Numbered from the stretch's first letter, positions 1-9,055 are shown. The stretch: DNA of 12,243 nucleotides from Candidatus Tenderia sp. (GCA_030148045.1 JASBUE010000333.1:1-12243); one strand, 5' to 3'. Notes: generated from the letters alone by a model not told the origin. A program made the numbers and translations.

Positions 1-868
1 TCTCGGGGGTGTCGTCGTAGCCGGTCTCGGCCAGCGGGTTGGGCAGGCCGGCGTTGGGGTGTGCGGAGACGTAGCAGTTGGCCACCCGTGACAGCTCTTC
101 CACGTACTGGCGCAGCTCTTGCGCGCCCAGGGCGCAGTTAAGGCCGATGGAAAGGGGTTTGGCGTGGGCCAGGGAATTGTAGAAGGCCTCCGTCACCTGG
201 CCCGACAGGGTGCGGCCCGAGGCGTCGGTGATGGTGCCGGAGATCATGATGGGCAGCTCCTGGCCCAGCTCGTCGAAGACGCTCTGCACCGCGAAGACGG
301 CCGCCTTGGCGTTGAGGGTGTCGAAGATGGTCTCGATCAGGATCAGGTCGGCGCCGCCCTCGATCAGGCCGCGGCTGGCCTCGGCATAGGCCTCCACCAG
401 CTCGTCGAAGGTGACGTTGCGCGCGCCCGGGTCGTTGACGTCGGGTGAGATGGAGGCGGTGCGGTTGGTCGGGCCGAGCACGCCTGCGACGAAGCGCGGT
501 TTACTGGGGGTGGCGACGGCGTCGCAGGCCTCACGTGCCAGGCGCGCCCCGGCCACGTTCATTTCATAGGCCAGCGCCTGCATGTCGTAATCGGCCATGG
601 CGATGCTGGTGGCGCCGAAGGTGTTGGTCTCGATGATGTCGGCGCCGGCTTCCAGATAGGCCGTATGAATCTCCTTGATGATCCCGGGTTGGCTCAGCAC
701 CAGCAGGTCGTTGTTACCATTGAGGTCTGAAGGCCAGTCGGCGAAGCGCTCGCCGCGATAGTCCTTTTCCTCGAGTTTGTAACGCTGGATCATGGTGCCC
801 ATGGCGCCGTCCAGGACCAGAATGCGTTGCTGTAACAGGGATTCGATAGTCGACATTATTTCCGCCAT
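1..868 (-). CDS. metH: Methionine synthase, cobalamin-dependent (MetH), N-terminal part
   Basis: This is the N-terminal homocysteine-binding domain of cobalamin-dependent methionine synthase, which transfers a methyl group from methyltetrahydrofolate via cobalamin to homocysteine. Reading the minus strand from ATG at 868 gives 289 codons without a stop before the window edge, so the rest of the roughly 1200-residue protein lies outside. Visible family features are RILVLDGAMGTMIQ (residues 15-28), GADIIETNTFGAT (75-87), GVLGPTNRTASISPDV (129-144), and SIGLNCALGA (240-249), whose Cys245 corresponds to the first of three zinc-binding cysteines; the other two lie beyond the edge. The start at 868 aligns in length with the E. 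coli protein; a second in-frame ATG at 856 is a possible alternative, and neither has a strong ribosome binding site. The gene lies downstream of marC on the same strand, separated by about 200 bases. I saw no obvious SAM, SAH or cobalamin riboswitch in that leader. Confidence 0.95.
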   Translation of the reverse strand, partial: MAEIMSTIESLLQQRILVLDGAMGTMIQRYKLEEKDYRGERFADWPSDLNGNNDLLVLSQPGIIKEIHTAYLEAGADIIETNTFGATSIAMADYDMQALAYEMNVAGARLAREACDAVATPSKPRFVAGVLGPTNRTASISPDVNDPGARNVTFDELVEAYAEASRGLIEGGADLILIETIFDTLNAKAAVFAVQSVFDELGQELPIMISGTITDASGRTLSGQVTEAFYNSLAHAKPLSIGLNCALGAQELRQYVEELSRVANCYVSAHPNAGLPNPLAETGYDDTPE

Positions 869-987
869 AGTTTTTTGAGACGGCGGCCAGTTTAACATGG
901 GCGTCAAGTACCTTTGGCCGGGGGGTGGCGAGATGTTTGCAGAATCCGCCAAATACTGGGAGAGGAGTGGGGAATCAGGCATGGTTT

Positions 988-1006
988 TTCGCCTGTTTCA
1001 GGCGAA
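988..1006. other. Perfect 8-bp hairpin between marC and metH
   Basis: The arms TTCGCCTG and CAGGCGAA are separated by a 3-base loop. It lies in the 197-base gap between the end of marC (counting through its internal stop) and the start of metH. Neither strand shows a T-run after the stem, so it is not a canonical intrinsic terminator; read toward metH the stem is followed by A residues. It could be an RNA structure in the metH leader or a protein-binding dyad. The rest of this gap shows nothing else I can name. Confidence 0.4.
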
Positions 1007-1065
1007 TAGTGGGGCCGAAACCAGCAAAGTGGGCTGCAAAAGCAGCGCGCCCCATCATGGCCGGC

Positions 1066-1686
1066 TTATGCCAACAGGCCTTGCCTGACGCCGTCGAGGA
1101 TGTATTGTACCGCCAGCGCCGCCAGAATCAGTCCCAGCAGTCGAGTGATGACGTTGGCGCCGGTCTAGCCCAGGCGGTGGGTGATGGTGGCGGCGAACAG
1201 CAGGCTGGCCAGCGTCAGCGCCATCACCAGCGAGATCACGCCCATCAGCCCGAAGGTGGCGGGGAAGCCGCTGTTCTGTCCCGACATCAGCAACGCCGTG
1301 GTCATGGCCCCCGGCCCGGCGATGAGCGGGAAGGCCAGCGGGAAGACGCTCAAATCCGCCTTCTGTTCCGCCTCGGACTGCTCGCCGGAGGTGGTGGCGC
1401 GCAGTCCCGACTGGCGTACCACCACCATGTCGATGGCGATCAGGAACAGCAGCACCCCGCCGGCGATGCGAAACGCCGGCAGGGTGATGCCCAGCACCTC
1501 CAGCAGGCGGGCGCCTAACAGAAAGAAGCCCAGCAGGATGGCGCTGGAGAGCAGGGTGGCGGCGACGGCCATGCGCCGGCGTGCCGCCTCGGGATGACGG
1601 CGGCTCAGGGCGGCGAAGATCACCGCCACGCCGATGGGGTCGGTGACGATGAACAGGACGACAAAGGCGTTGATGAGGGTGTCCAT
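1066..1686 (-). pseudogene. MarC/YhgN family membrane protein, interrupted by in-frame TAG
   Basis: MarC-family integral membrane protein (UPF0056), about 206 codons when read through, the usual family length; the physiological role of the family is poorly defined. The N-terminus MDTLINAFVVLFIVTDPIG and the later FPLAFPLIAGPGAMTTA segment are typical, and several hydrophobic stretches fit six membrane helices. At 1165-1167 the frame meets TAG directly after THRLG. The sequence then continues in the same frame with the conserved C-terminal motif TGANVITRLLGLILAALAV and further residues, ending at TAA (1066-1068). The stop therefore removes the last membrane helix of an otherwise intact gene. 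TAG is one C-to-T change from CAG (Gln). The explanation may be a nonsense mutation, sequencing error or suppression. A weak AGGA lies about 12 bases before the ATG, and an extended -10-like TGCTATAAC (reverse complement of 1734-1742) lies upstream. The gene is divergent from the tetR operon. Confidence 0.85.
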
Positions 1687-1767
1687 GATTATTTCTTTGT
1701 CCTGGGTTCTTATCGTCCTTGAGCGCCCAGAAGGTTATAGCAGATATTGGAGGTGGTTGGTATCTAA

Positions 1768-1796
1768 TTGAAAAATGATATGTTTTTGTTTAGATT
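1768..1796 (+). promoter_or_regulatory. Candidate promoter and operator of the tetR-arsC-aquaporin operon
   Basis: TTGAAA (1768-1773) and TAGATT (1791-1796) are separated by exactly 17 bases, a reasonable sigma-70 promoter, in a markedly AT-rich stretch (about 1740-1835) inside GC-rich DNA. The inverted repeat ATTGAA (1767-1772) and TTCAAT (1795-1800) overlaps both hexamers, so a dimeric regulator bound there could block transcription. Autoregulation by the adjacent TetR protein is inference. The transcript would have a leader of about 45-50 bases before the tetR start. Confidence 0.4.
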
Positions 1797-1850
1797 CAAT
1801 GACAGCTAAAAAAATACAGATAACTTTATATTTAAGGTGAGGCTATCAGA

Positions 1851-2509
1851 ATGACCAAAAAACCGGGCCTGAGAGAGCGCAAATTCGCCAGGACACGCCT
1901 GAAGCTGGCCCGGGCCCTGGTCCGGCGCCTGGAGCACGTCACCCTTGAGGATGTGACGGTGCGCGACCTGTGCGAGGATGCAGAGGTCTCCGAGGCGACC
2001 TTCTTCAACTATTTCCCACGCAAGAGCGAGCTGCTCGATTACTACACCCAGCTGTGGATGCTGGAGCTGAGCTGGCGTTGCCGTCATGCCCAGGTGAAAG
2101 GGTTGGCGGCGGTGGCCGTCTGCTTCGATTTCATGGCCGCGGCCTTGCAGCAACAGCCCGGTGTGATGGGCGAGATCATCGCCCGCCAGGCCCTGCTGCG
2201 GGAAAAGCCCGAACCCATGGAGATCGGCCTGGCCGAGCGCCAGATCGCCTATCCCGACTACGAGGGCATCGAGGAACTGCCGGTAGGCGGCGTCGACAAG
2301 GCCTGGCTGCCGGCCCTGGAGCAGGCCGTGCGTGGTGGTGAGCTGCCACCCAATGCCCACATCCCCACTATCATGGCGGGTCTGGCCGCGCTGTTCTACG
2401 GTGTGCCGCTGGTGCTGCGCCGGAGTAACTTTTCTGCAATATCCAGCATGTATCATCAACAGCTTGCTGTGTTCTGGGCCGGCATCCGCGCCGCCTCCCA
2501 AGGATCGAG

Positions 2510-2513
<4 letters not shown>
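1851..2513 (+). CDS. TetR/AcrR family transcriptional regulator of an arsenic operon
   Basis: A 220-residue protein with an N-terminal TetR-type DNA-binding domain. The helix-turn-helix lies at residues 35-60, with the hallmark SEATFFNYFPRKSELL (47-62); the remaining residues form the usual divergent helical ligand-binding domain. The start ATG has a strong AAGGTGAGG eight bases upstream. The stop overlaps the arsC start by four bases (ATGA), indicating translational coupling, so it is the first gene of a tetR-arsC-aquaporin operon and probably a self-regulating repressor of it. Cysteines at 41, 77 and 91 are the candidates if it senses As(III) directly; that is speculation, since arsenic operons normally use ArsR-family sensors. 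The ligand could instead be something else. Confidence 0.88.
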
Positions 2514-2938
<425 letters not shown>

Positions 2939-2941
2939 GTC

Positions 2942-3628
2942 GTGAGACCCATGCTGTTGGCCGAATTCCTCGCTACCTTCATGCTGGTGCTGGCCGGCAC
3001 CGGTGCCATCGTCATCAACGATGTCAGTGGCGGCGCCGTTACCCACGTCGGCATCGCCATCACCTTCGGCCTCATCGTGCTGGCGGTGATCTACGCCTAC
3101 GGCGACATCTCCGGCGCCCATATCAACCCCGCCGTCACCCTCGCCTTCTGGGCCGCCAAGCGCTTTCCCGGCGGCCAGGTCCTGCCCTACATCCTGGCCC
3201 AGAGCGGCGGGGCGATCGCCGCTTCTCTAACGCTAAGGCTGATGTTTCCCGACCACCAAAGCCTCGGTGCCACCCTGCCGAGCGGTATGGTGCTGCAAAG
3301 CTTCGTGCTGGAACTGATCCTCACCTGGTGGCTGATGACGGTTATCCTGGGTGTGGCCGAAGGGGCCAAGGAAAAGGGGCTGGTGGCCGGCATCGTCATC
3401 GGCGCGGTTGTGATGCTCGAGGCCCTGTTCGCCGGCCCCGTTTCCGGCGCCTCCATGAATCCGGCCCGCTCCCTGGGGCCGGCGCTGGCCTCCTTCAATC
3501 TGGCCGATCTGTGGATTTATCTTTCGGCGACCATCCTCGGTGCGCTGCTGGCGGTGTGGTCGTGCCGCTTTGTGCGGGGGGAAAACTGCTGTATCGAGGG
3601 TGGTTGCAAGACCGCTGACCTTGCTTAG
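2942..3628 (+). CDS. aqpS: Aquaporin (MIP family), probable arsenite channel of AqpS type
   Basis: A 228-residue major intrinsic protein with both half-helix signatures, HINPAVT (NPA at 62-64) and SMNPARS (NPA at 173-175, Arg176 of the selectivity filter), and about six hydrophobic helices. My hand alignment to AqpZ places Phe42 and a small Ala161 at two other filter positions, hinting at a pore wider than a strict water channel. Position directly after arsC matches the Sinorhizobium meliloti ars operon, in which AqpS lets arsenite made by ArsC flow out down its gradient. That function is inferred here from context. The C-terminal tail carries four cysteines (208, 216, 217 and 222), unusual for an aquaporin. 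The start is taken as GTG at 2942; ATG at 2951 is an equally possible start, and GAGGAG near 2923 is somewhat far from either. The gene ends in TAG with an in-frame TAA close behind. Confidence 0.88.
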   Translation: MRPMLLAEFLATFMLVLAGTGAIVINDVSGGAVTHVGIAITFGLIVLAVIYAYGDISGAHINPAVTLAFWAAKRFPGGQVLPYILAQSGGAIAASLTLRLMFPDHQSLGATLPSGMVLQSFVLELILTWWLMTVILGVAEGAKEKGLVAGIVIGAVVMLEALFAGPVSGASMNPARSLGPALASFNLADLWIYLSATILGALLAVWSCRFVRGENCCIEGGCKTADLA

Positions 3629-3655
3629 AAAATAGCGTTGTTGTTGGGCAAATAA

Positions 3656-3736
3656 TGTTGGGCTTCATGTTATTCAGCCCAACCTACGAAACACTCGCTA
3701 TTAGGTAGGTTGGGCTGAATAACATGAAGCCCAACA
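3656..3736. repeat. REP-type inverted-repeat doublet, left of RAYT
   Basis: Two perfectly complementary 32-base arms (3656-3687 and 3705-3736) flank a 17-base loop. Each arm is itself a REP-like hairpin: GTTGGGCT and AGCCCAAC enclose an 11-base loop. The core closely matches the doublet on the other side of the transposase gene (4292-4375), differing mainly in the small internal loops. It begins 27 bases after the aquaporin stop, so the transcribed form could also stabilise or terminate the ars operon transcript. Confidence 0.9.
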
Positions 3737-3758
3737 CCCCGGGGGGGCAAAAACGCAA

Positions 3759-4289
3759 ATGCGCTATCGTCGAGCCAATGCGGCGGGCGGCACCTATTTC
3801 TTTACCGTCAATCTCGCCGACCGGCGCAGTGATCTGTTGGTGCGGCATATCGATGAGTTGCGTGCCGCAATCAAGGCCGCGAAAAATGCGCGCCCATTTG
3901 AAATTCTGGCAATGGTGGTATTGCCGGAGCATCTGCATGCGATTTGGCGCATGCCCCAGGACGAGGCCGACTATCCCTTGCGCTGGTCGCAGATCAAAGC
4001 CGGTTTCTCACGGCAACTGGCAAAGGTGGAGACCATCAATGCCAGTCGTGCATTCAAGCGTGAAAGAGGCATCTGGCAACGGCGTTATTGGGAGCACCAA
4101 ATCCGCAACGAGCTTGATCTGGAACGGCATGTGGATTACATCCATTACAATCCGGTAAAGCATGGCTGGGTGGCCTGTCCCGCAGATTGGCCTTATTCGA
4201 CTTTGCATCGATATATCGAGCGTGGATGGGTGGCGCCGGATTGGGGTGGGCGAATGGCGGATGTGGAGGGTGGTTACGGGGAACGTTGA
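3759..4289 (+). CDS. rayT: REP-associated tyrosine transposase (RAYT, Y1_Tnp/IS200-like)
   Basis: A 176-residue HUH-type single-strand DNA nuclease related to the IS200/IS605 transposases, expected to bind and cleave REP hairpins. It starts with the family pattern RYRRANAAGGTYFFTVNL. The HUH metal-binding motif is HLH (58-60) in LPEHLHAIW. The C-terminal block WQRRYWEHQIR (106-116) and HVDYIHYNPVKHG (124-136) carries the catalytic tyrosine, most likely Tyr127. All key residues are present, so the gene appears intact. The start ATG fits the family N-terminus but has no clear ribosome binding site; an overlapping frame from 3724 does not encode the conserved protein. The gene lies between two REP doublets, with only two bases between its stop and the right one. 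RAYTs are usually single-copy and vertically maintained, so this may be a domesticated enzyme rather than an active insertion sequence. Confidence 0.93.
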   Translation: MRYRRANAAGGTYFFTVNLADRRSDLLVRHIDELRAAIKAAKNARPFEILAMVVLPEHLHAIWRMPQDEADYPLRWSQIKAGFSRQLAKVETINASRAFKRERGIWQRRYWEHQIRNELDLERHVDYIHYNPVKHGWVACPADWPYSTLHRYIERGWVAPDWGGRMADVEGGYGER

Positions 4290-4291
4290 AT

Positions 4292-4375
4292 GTTGGGCTT
4301 CATTTCATTCAGCCAAACCTACAAATGTGGAAATAGCATATCCTGTAGGTTGGGCTGAATGAAATGAAGCCCAAC
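4292..4375. repeat. REP-type inverted-repeat doublet, right of RAYT
   Basis: Arms of 32 bases (4292-4323 and 4344-4375) are complementary except for one position: the left arm has AGCCAAAC where the right arm predicts AGCCCAAC. The spacer is 20 bases. Each arm contains the GTTGGGCT and AGCCCAAC stem with an 11-base loop, as in the left doublet. The remaining 84 bases up to the uup start show no recognisable promoter apart from the ribosome binding site. Confidence 0.9.
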
Positions 4376-4459
4376 GCAAGCCAGATCGATTCACCCGCAG
4401 CCCCTATCGCACTCCGGTCATTCGCAGTACCATACCCCGCCTGAAATCCAGGAGTCCCT

Positions 4460-6355
<1,896 letters not shown>

Positions 6356-6360
6356 CGGCC

Positions 6361-7128
6361 ATGAACCGCTTGCAACGTTGGTGGCGGCAGCGCTTCCTGC
6401 GCAAGCACCGCATCCCTCTCCACCTTTGGGAGTATTGCCTGGCACGGTCCGAGTTGCTGCAACGGCTTGATAGTGATGAGCGTCACCGGCTGCGTGAACT
6501 GGCTAGTCATTTCCTGCATGAAAAAGCGATGGTCGGTACGCGTGACTTGGAACTCAGTGATGAGATGCGCGTGCTCATCGCCGCCCAGGCCTGTCTTTTG
6601 ATCTTGAATCTCGATATGGATTACTTCAGCGGCTGGCACGAGGTGATCGTCTATCCCGACGCCTTCGTCGCCCGCCACGAACAACACGACGAGGCCGGCG
6701 TGGTGCATGAGTTGGAGCGGGAACTGGAAGGCGAATCCTGGGAACAAGGGCCGGTGATCCTGGCCTGGCAGGACGCCCGCCCCGGCGCCCGGCCCTACGG
6801 TCATGGTTCCAACGTGATCCTGCACGAGTTCGCCCACAAGCTGGATATGCTCAATGGCGCGGCCAACGGCATGCCGCCGCTGCATGCGGATATGTCGCGC
6901 GCGGCCTGGACCGAGGTGCTGTCAGCCGCCTATGAAGATCTGTGTGCACGGCTGGAGCGGCATCAGCATGTGGCGATTGATCCCTACGCCGCCGAGGACC
7001 CGGCCGAATTTTTTGCCGTGATGAGCGAAACCTTCTTCGAATCGCCGCGCGTGTTAGATGAACATTATCCGCAGGTGTACCGGCAGTTCAGTCTGTTTTA
7101 CCGTCAGGATCCGCTGCAACGCCTATGA
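6361..7128 (+). CDS. mtfA: Zinc-dependent peptidase MtfA (YeeI family)
   Basis: A 255-residue cytosolic metallopeptidase; E. coli MtfA (265 residues) binds the glucose repressor Mlc and so relieves ptsG repression. The zinc site is HEFAH (155-159) in NVILHEFAHKLDMLNG, and the conserved PAEFFAVMSETFFE block (214-227) supplies a further acidic ligand. The N-terminal WWRQRFL segment and the NLDMDYFSGWHEVIVYPDAF block are typical. No signal peptide is visible. The ATG follows the uup stop by five bases and has only a weak purine-rich site within the end of uup, suggesting coupled translation. The 3' end overlaps the end of convergent zapE by six bases. Whether Mlc exists in this organism cannot be judged here. 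Confidence 0.93.
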   Translation: MNRLQRWWRQRFLRKHRIPLHLWEYCLARSELLQRLDSDERHRLRELASHFLHEKAMVGTRDLELSDEMRVLIAAQACLLILNLDMDYFSGWHEVIVYPDAFVARHEQHDEAGVVHELERELEGESWEQGPVILAWQDARPGARPYGHGSNVILHEFAHKLDMLNGAANGMPPLHADMSRAAWTEVLSAAYEDLCARLERHQHVAIDPYAAEDPAEFFAVMSETFFESPRVLDEHYPQVYRQFSLFYRQDPLQRL

Positions 7129-8208
7129 GCGGTGCGCCTTGCTGAGATACTGCTCGCTGGCCATTTCCTGCAGGCGGCTGGCGGTGCGTTGAAAGGCGAA
7201 GCCATGGCGCCTGCCGGTATAGATATCCGCCGGCCGCACGGCGGCGCTGATGATGGTCTTGACGCTATGGTCGTAAAGGGCGTCGATCAGATGAATGAAA
7301 CGTTGTGCGGCGTCGTCTTTTGCCTCGCTCAGTTGCGGCACGTCGCTGATGATGACGGCGTGATACTCGCGGGCGATCTCCAGATAGTCGGCCGATGAGC
7401 GCGGCGTTTCACAGAGGGCGCCGAACTCGAACCAGGCCACATCGTCGCTGACGCTGATGGTGTCGATTTCGCGTTGATTGATATGGAGTTTAGCCGCCAT
7501 GACGATGTTGTTGCGAGCGAGGGAGCTGAACTGCTGTTTCAGCAACGGCGTCACATCGTTTTCGTTATTCAGATGGAAGGTGCCGGTGCGTTCCAGCAGT
7601 TCGCTGCGATAATCCTGGTCGCCGTCCAGATGTAGCGCCTCGGTGTGCCGTTTGAGGAGATCGATGGCGGGCAGGAAGCGCTCGCGTTGCAGTCCGTTCT
7701 GGTAAAGCCGGTCTGCCGGGATATTGGAGGTGGTGACCAGCGTGACGCCGTTTTCGAACAGGGTCTTGAGGACGCCGGCCAGCAGCATGGCATCGCCGAT
7801 ATCATTGACATGAAATTCGTCCAGGCACAGCAGCCGGATCTTGCTGGCGAGCCGCTTGGCGATGATCTGGAGCGGATCCGGCGTCCTGGGCAGGGTCTTC
7901 AGTTCGGCGTGAATGCCCTGCATAAAGCGATGAAAATGGACGCGCTGTTTTTCGGTGAAGGGCATGGCTTCAAAAAAATGATCCATGAGGTGGGTCTTGC
8001 CGCGCCCCACGCCACCCCAGATGTAGAGGCCGCGCACCGGCTAGGGCGTGCGCTTGAGCAGGCGGTCGAGCAGCCCGGGGGCGGGGCGTTCGGCCACCAG
8101 AGCCCGGTGCAGTTGCTGCAGCCGTTCGATGAGCCTGAGCTGGGCCGGGTCGGGCCTGAAGCCCGTCTTGTCGAAACTGATTGGTGTGTCGGTCGCGGTC
8201 GCAGGCAT
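7123..8208 (-). pseudogene. zapE: Cell division ATPase ZapE (AFG1-like), interrupted by in-frame TAG
   Basis: ZapE is an AFG1-family P-loop ATPase that acts at the division ring in E. coli (375 residues). Here 361 codons run from ATG at 8208 to TAG at 7123-7125, with family features throughout: N-terminal helical segment FDKTGFRPDPAQLRLIERLQ, Walker A GGVGRGKTH (65-73), Walker B LLCLDEFHVND (126-136), and C-terminal ASRLQEMASEQYL. Codon 56 (8041-8043) is TAG, immediately before PVRGLYIWGG, which separates about 55 N-terminal residues from the ATPase core. The flanking frame is continuous, so this is a point change, not an indel. TAG differs from CAG (Gln) by one base. A GTG at 8037 could reinitiate but has no ribosome binding site. 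Possible causes are mutation, sequencing error or suppression. The terminal TAG is a normal stop because the frame beyond only enters antisense mtfA. Confidence 0.88.
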
Positions 8209-8210
8209 TG

Positions 8211-8354
8211 ATGCGGTGTGAGTGGCTTGTTGGTAAGGCTATCGGCGCTGTCTATGAAAAGATGATGCCTGATTCGGTCAATGATCGATACACTGGGGTG
8301 CTGGACGAGCGCAATTTTTACCGCAGCCTGAAACAGGTGCAGAATAACGAATGA
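8211..8354 (+). CDS. Possible small ORF of unknown function (47 codons)
   Basis: An open frame from ATG at 8211 to TGA at 8352-8354 lies just upstream of, and divergent from, zapE. The predicted peptide is mixed and soluble, ending DERNFYRSLKQVQNNE. An internal start at 8262, giving 30 residues, has a slightly better purine tract (GAAAAG). I do not recognise it. It may be a gene remnant or chance, since it has no clear ribosome binding site and would cover the zapE promoter region. Confidence 0.25.
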   Translation: MRCEWLVGKAIGAVYEKMMPDSVNDRYTGVLDERNFYRSLKQVQNNE

Positions 8355-8361
8355 AACCGAC

Positions 8362-8532
8362 TAGCCCGCATTTCTCACACCCGTTCGGAGCGAGACGGTT
8401 CAAGAGTGCGTGATGAGCGGCTTTCATGATCAGGCATAGTCGACACTATGTCGAGCACCCCGACGGAGTGAAAACCGCTCAGCGCGTACCATTGGGCTGT
8501 CGCAGTAGAAGGAGTGTGAGAAATGCGGGCTA
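8362..8532. mobile_element. MITE-like element, 171 bp, with 19-bp perfect terminal inverted repeats
   Basis: TAGCCCGCATTTCTCACAC (8362-8380) is exactly repeated in inverse orientation at 8514-8532. The interior is too short to encode a transposase and is rich in nested dyads: GAGCGGCTTTC (8415-8425) with GAAAACCGCTC (8470-8480), one mismatch, and a central CATAGT-CGAC-ACTATG hairpin (8435-8450). The whole unit could fold into a long imperfect hairpin. The TA at each outer end could be a TA target duplication as made by Tc1/mariner-IS630 type transposases, but it is also part of the palindrome, so this is uncertain. It ends 18 bases before the DUF465 start and so could supply or disrupt that gene's promoter. 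Confidence 0.85.
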
Positions 8533-8550
8533 AACAAAAAAGGAAACAAA

Positions 8551-8790
8551 ATGCCTATCGAAAAGCATGACCTGATCCATGAACTGCCCGAGTATCGCGA
8601 CCGCATCCATGCGCTGAAGCTGAACAACGAGCGTTTTGCCGAGCTGTTCGACGAGTACCACGAGATCGATCACGAGATCCATCGTATCGAAGAAGGGATC
8701 GAGCCGACCTCGGATGAGTATTTGGAGCAGCAGAAGAAAAAGCGCCTGGCGCTCAAGGACGAGTTGCTGGCGATGCTGAAAAAAGCGTAA
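8551..8790 (+). CDS. YdcH/DUF465 family small protein
   Basis: A 79-residue, highly charged soluble protein, predicted to be a helical hairpin or coiled coil. It matches the DUF465 (YdcH) pattern, with a HDLIHELPEYRDRIHALK N-terminus, FAELFDEYHEIDHEIHRIE in the middle and a KKKRLALKDELLAML C-terminus. The family has no firmly established function. AGGAAAC precedes the ATG at good spacing. The MITE-like element ends 18 bases upstream, so any promoter must lie within or before that element. It converges on the DUF2905 gene with nine bases between stop codons. Confidence 0.9.
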   Translation: MPIEKHDLIHELPEYRDRIHALKLNNERFAELFDEYHEIDHEIHRIEEGIEPTSDEYLEQQKKKRLALKDELLAMLKKA

Positions 8791-8809
8791 GCGGGAAAAT
8801 CACTTACGC
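8779..8809 (-). terminator. Intrinsic terminator of the rpiA-DUF2905 transcript
   Basis: Read on the minus strand, a 7-bp stem GCGTAAG / CTTACGC with an 11-base loop is followed directly by six T residues (8784 down to 8779). The stem overlaps both stop codons of the convergent genes. On the plus strand the stem has no T-run after it, so termination of the DUF465 transcript here is less certain. Confidence 0.75.
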
Positions 8810-9003
8810 ATAAAGAACCACAAGATCAGGCTCAGCACGATACTGACGATGATCGAGGTGGTAATGGGAAAGTAGAACTTGAAGTTTTCCTTCTCCACGG
8901 CGATGTCGCCGGGCAGGCGGCCGAGGCCGGATTTTTGCAGCAGCGGCCAGAGCACGCCGAGCGCGATGAGAACAACGCCAATGGTGATGAGGAGTCTCTG
9001 CAT
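8800..9003 (-). CDS. DUF2905 family small membrane protein
   Basis: A 67-residue protein with two hydrophobic helices (roughly residues 3-20 and 43-65) joined by the conserved loop KSGLGRLPGDIAVEKENFKFYFP, which identifies the DUF2905 family; the function is unknown. ATG at 9003 is chosen because GGTG lies five bases upstream; an in-frame GTG at 9009 would add two residues. It lies 46 bases (from the GTG) downstream of rpiA on the same strand with no terminator visible between them, so it is probably cotranscribed with rpiA, and it ends at a clear intrinsic terminator. Confidence 0.9.
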   Translation of the reverse strand: MQRLLITIGVVLIALGVLWPLLQKSGLGRLPGDIAVEKENFKFYFPITTSIIVSIVLSLILWFFMRK

Positions 9004-9055
9004 ATTCACACCGACAGGGGGCGGGCTGAAAGGTTCCGCCGGCCTGGCTAATTGA

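Larger units (their letters stand above)
3656..4375 (+). mobile_element. RAYT-REP unit (transposase gene with flanking REP doublets)
   Basis: The unit consists of a REP-associated tyrosine transposase gene bracketed by two REP doublets with the same core palindrome. This is the layout described for RAYT loci in Gammaproteobacteria. The REP arms are presumed substrates of the encoded single-strand nuclease. The outer limits are set here at the outer edges of the two doublets; no target duplication is expected for this transposase class. Confidence 0.8.

Noticed and set aside
869..1065. SAM, SAH or cobalamin riboswitch in the metH leader
   Set aside because: Apart from an 8-bp hairpin, I found none of the conserved cores of these riboswitches on the minus strand; a covariance-model search would be decisive.
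1181..1597. Plus-strand frames within marC
   Set aside because: They are antisense to clearly conserved MarC sequence and have no motif or ribosome binding site.
3626..3628. Aquaporin TAG stop as readthrough or recoded site
   Set aside because: The frame beyond ends at TAA after eight codons of unrelated sequence, and the protein already has full family length.
7123..7125. Terminal TAG of zapE as a recoded sense codon
   Set aside because: The protein already ends at the normal family C-terminus, and the extension would be antisense mtfA.
8430..8627. Minus-strand 65-codon frame across the MITE and DUF465 gene
   Set aside because: It crosses the mobile element boundary and is antisense to the DUF465 gene, so it is a chance frame.
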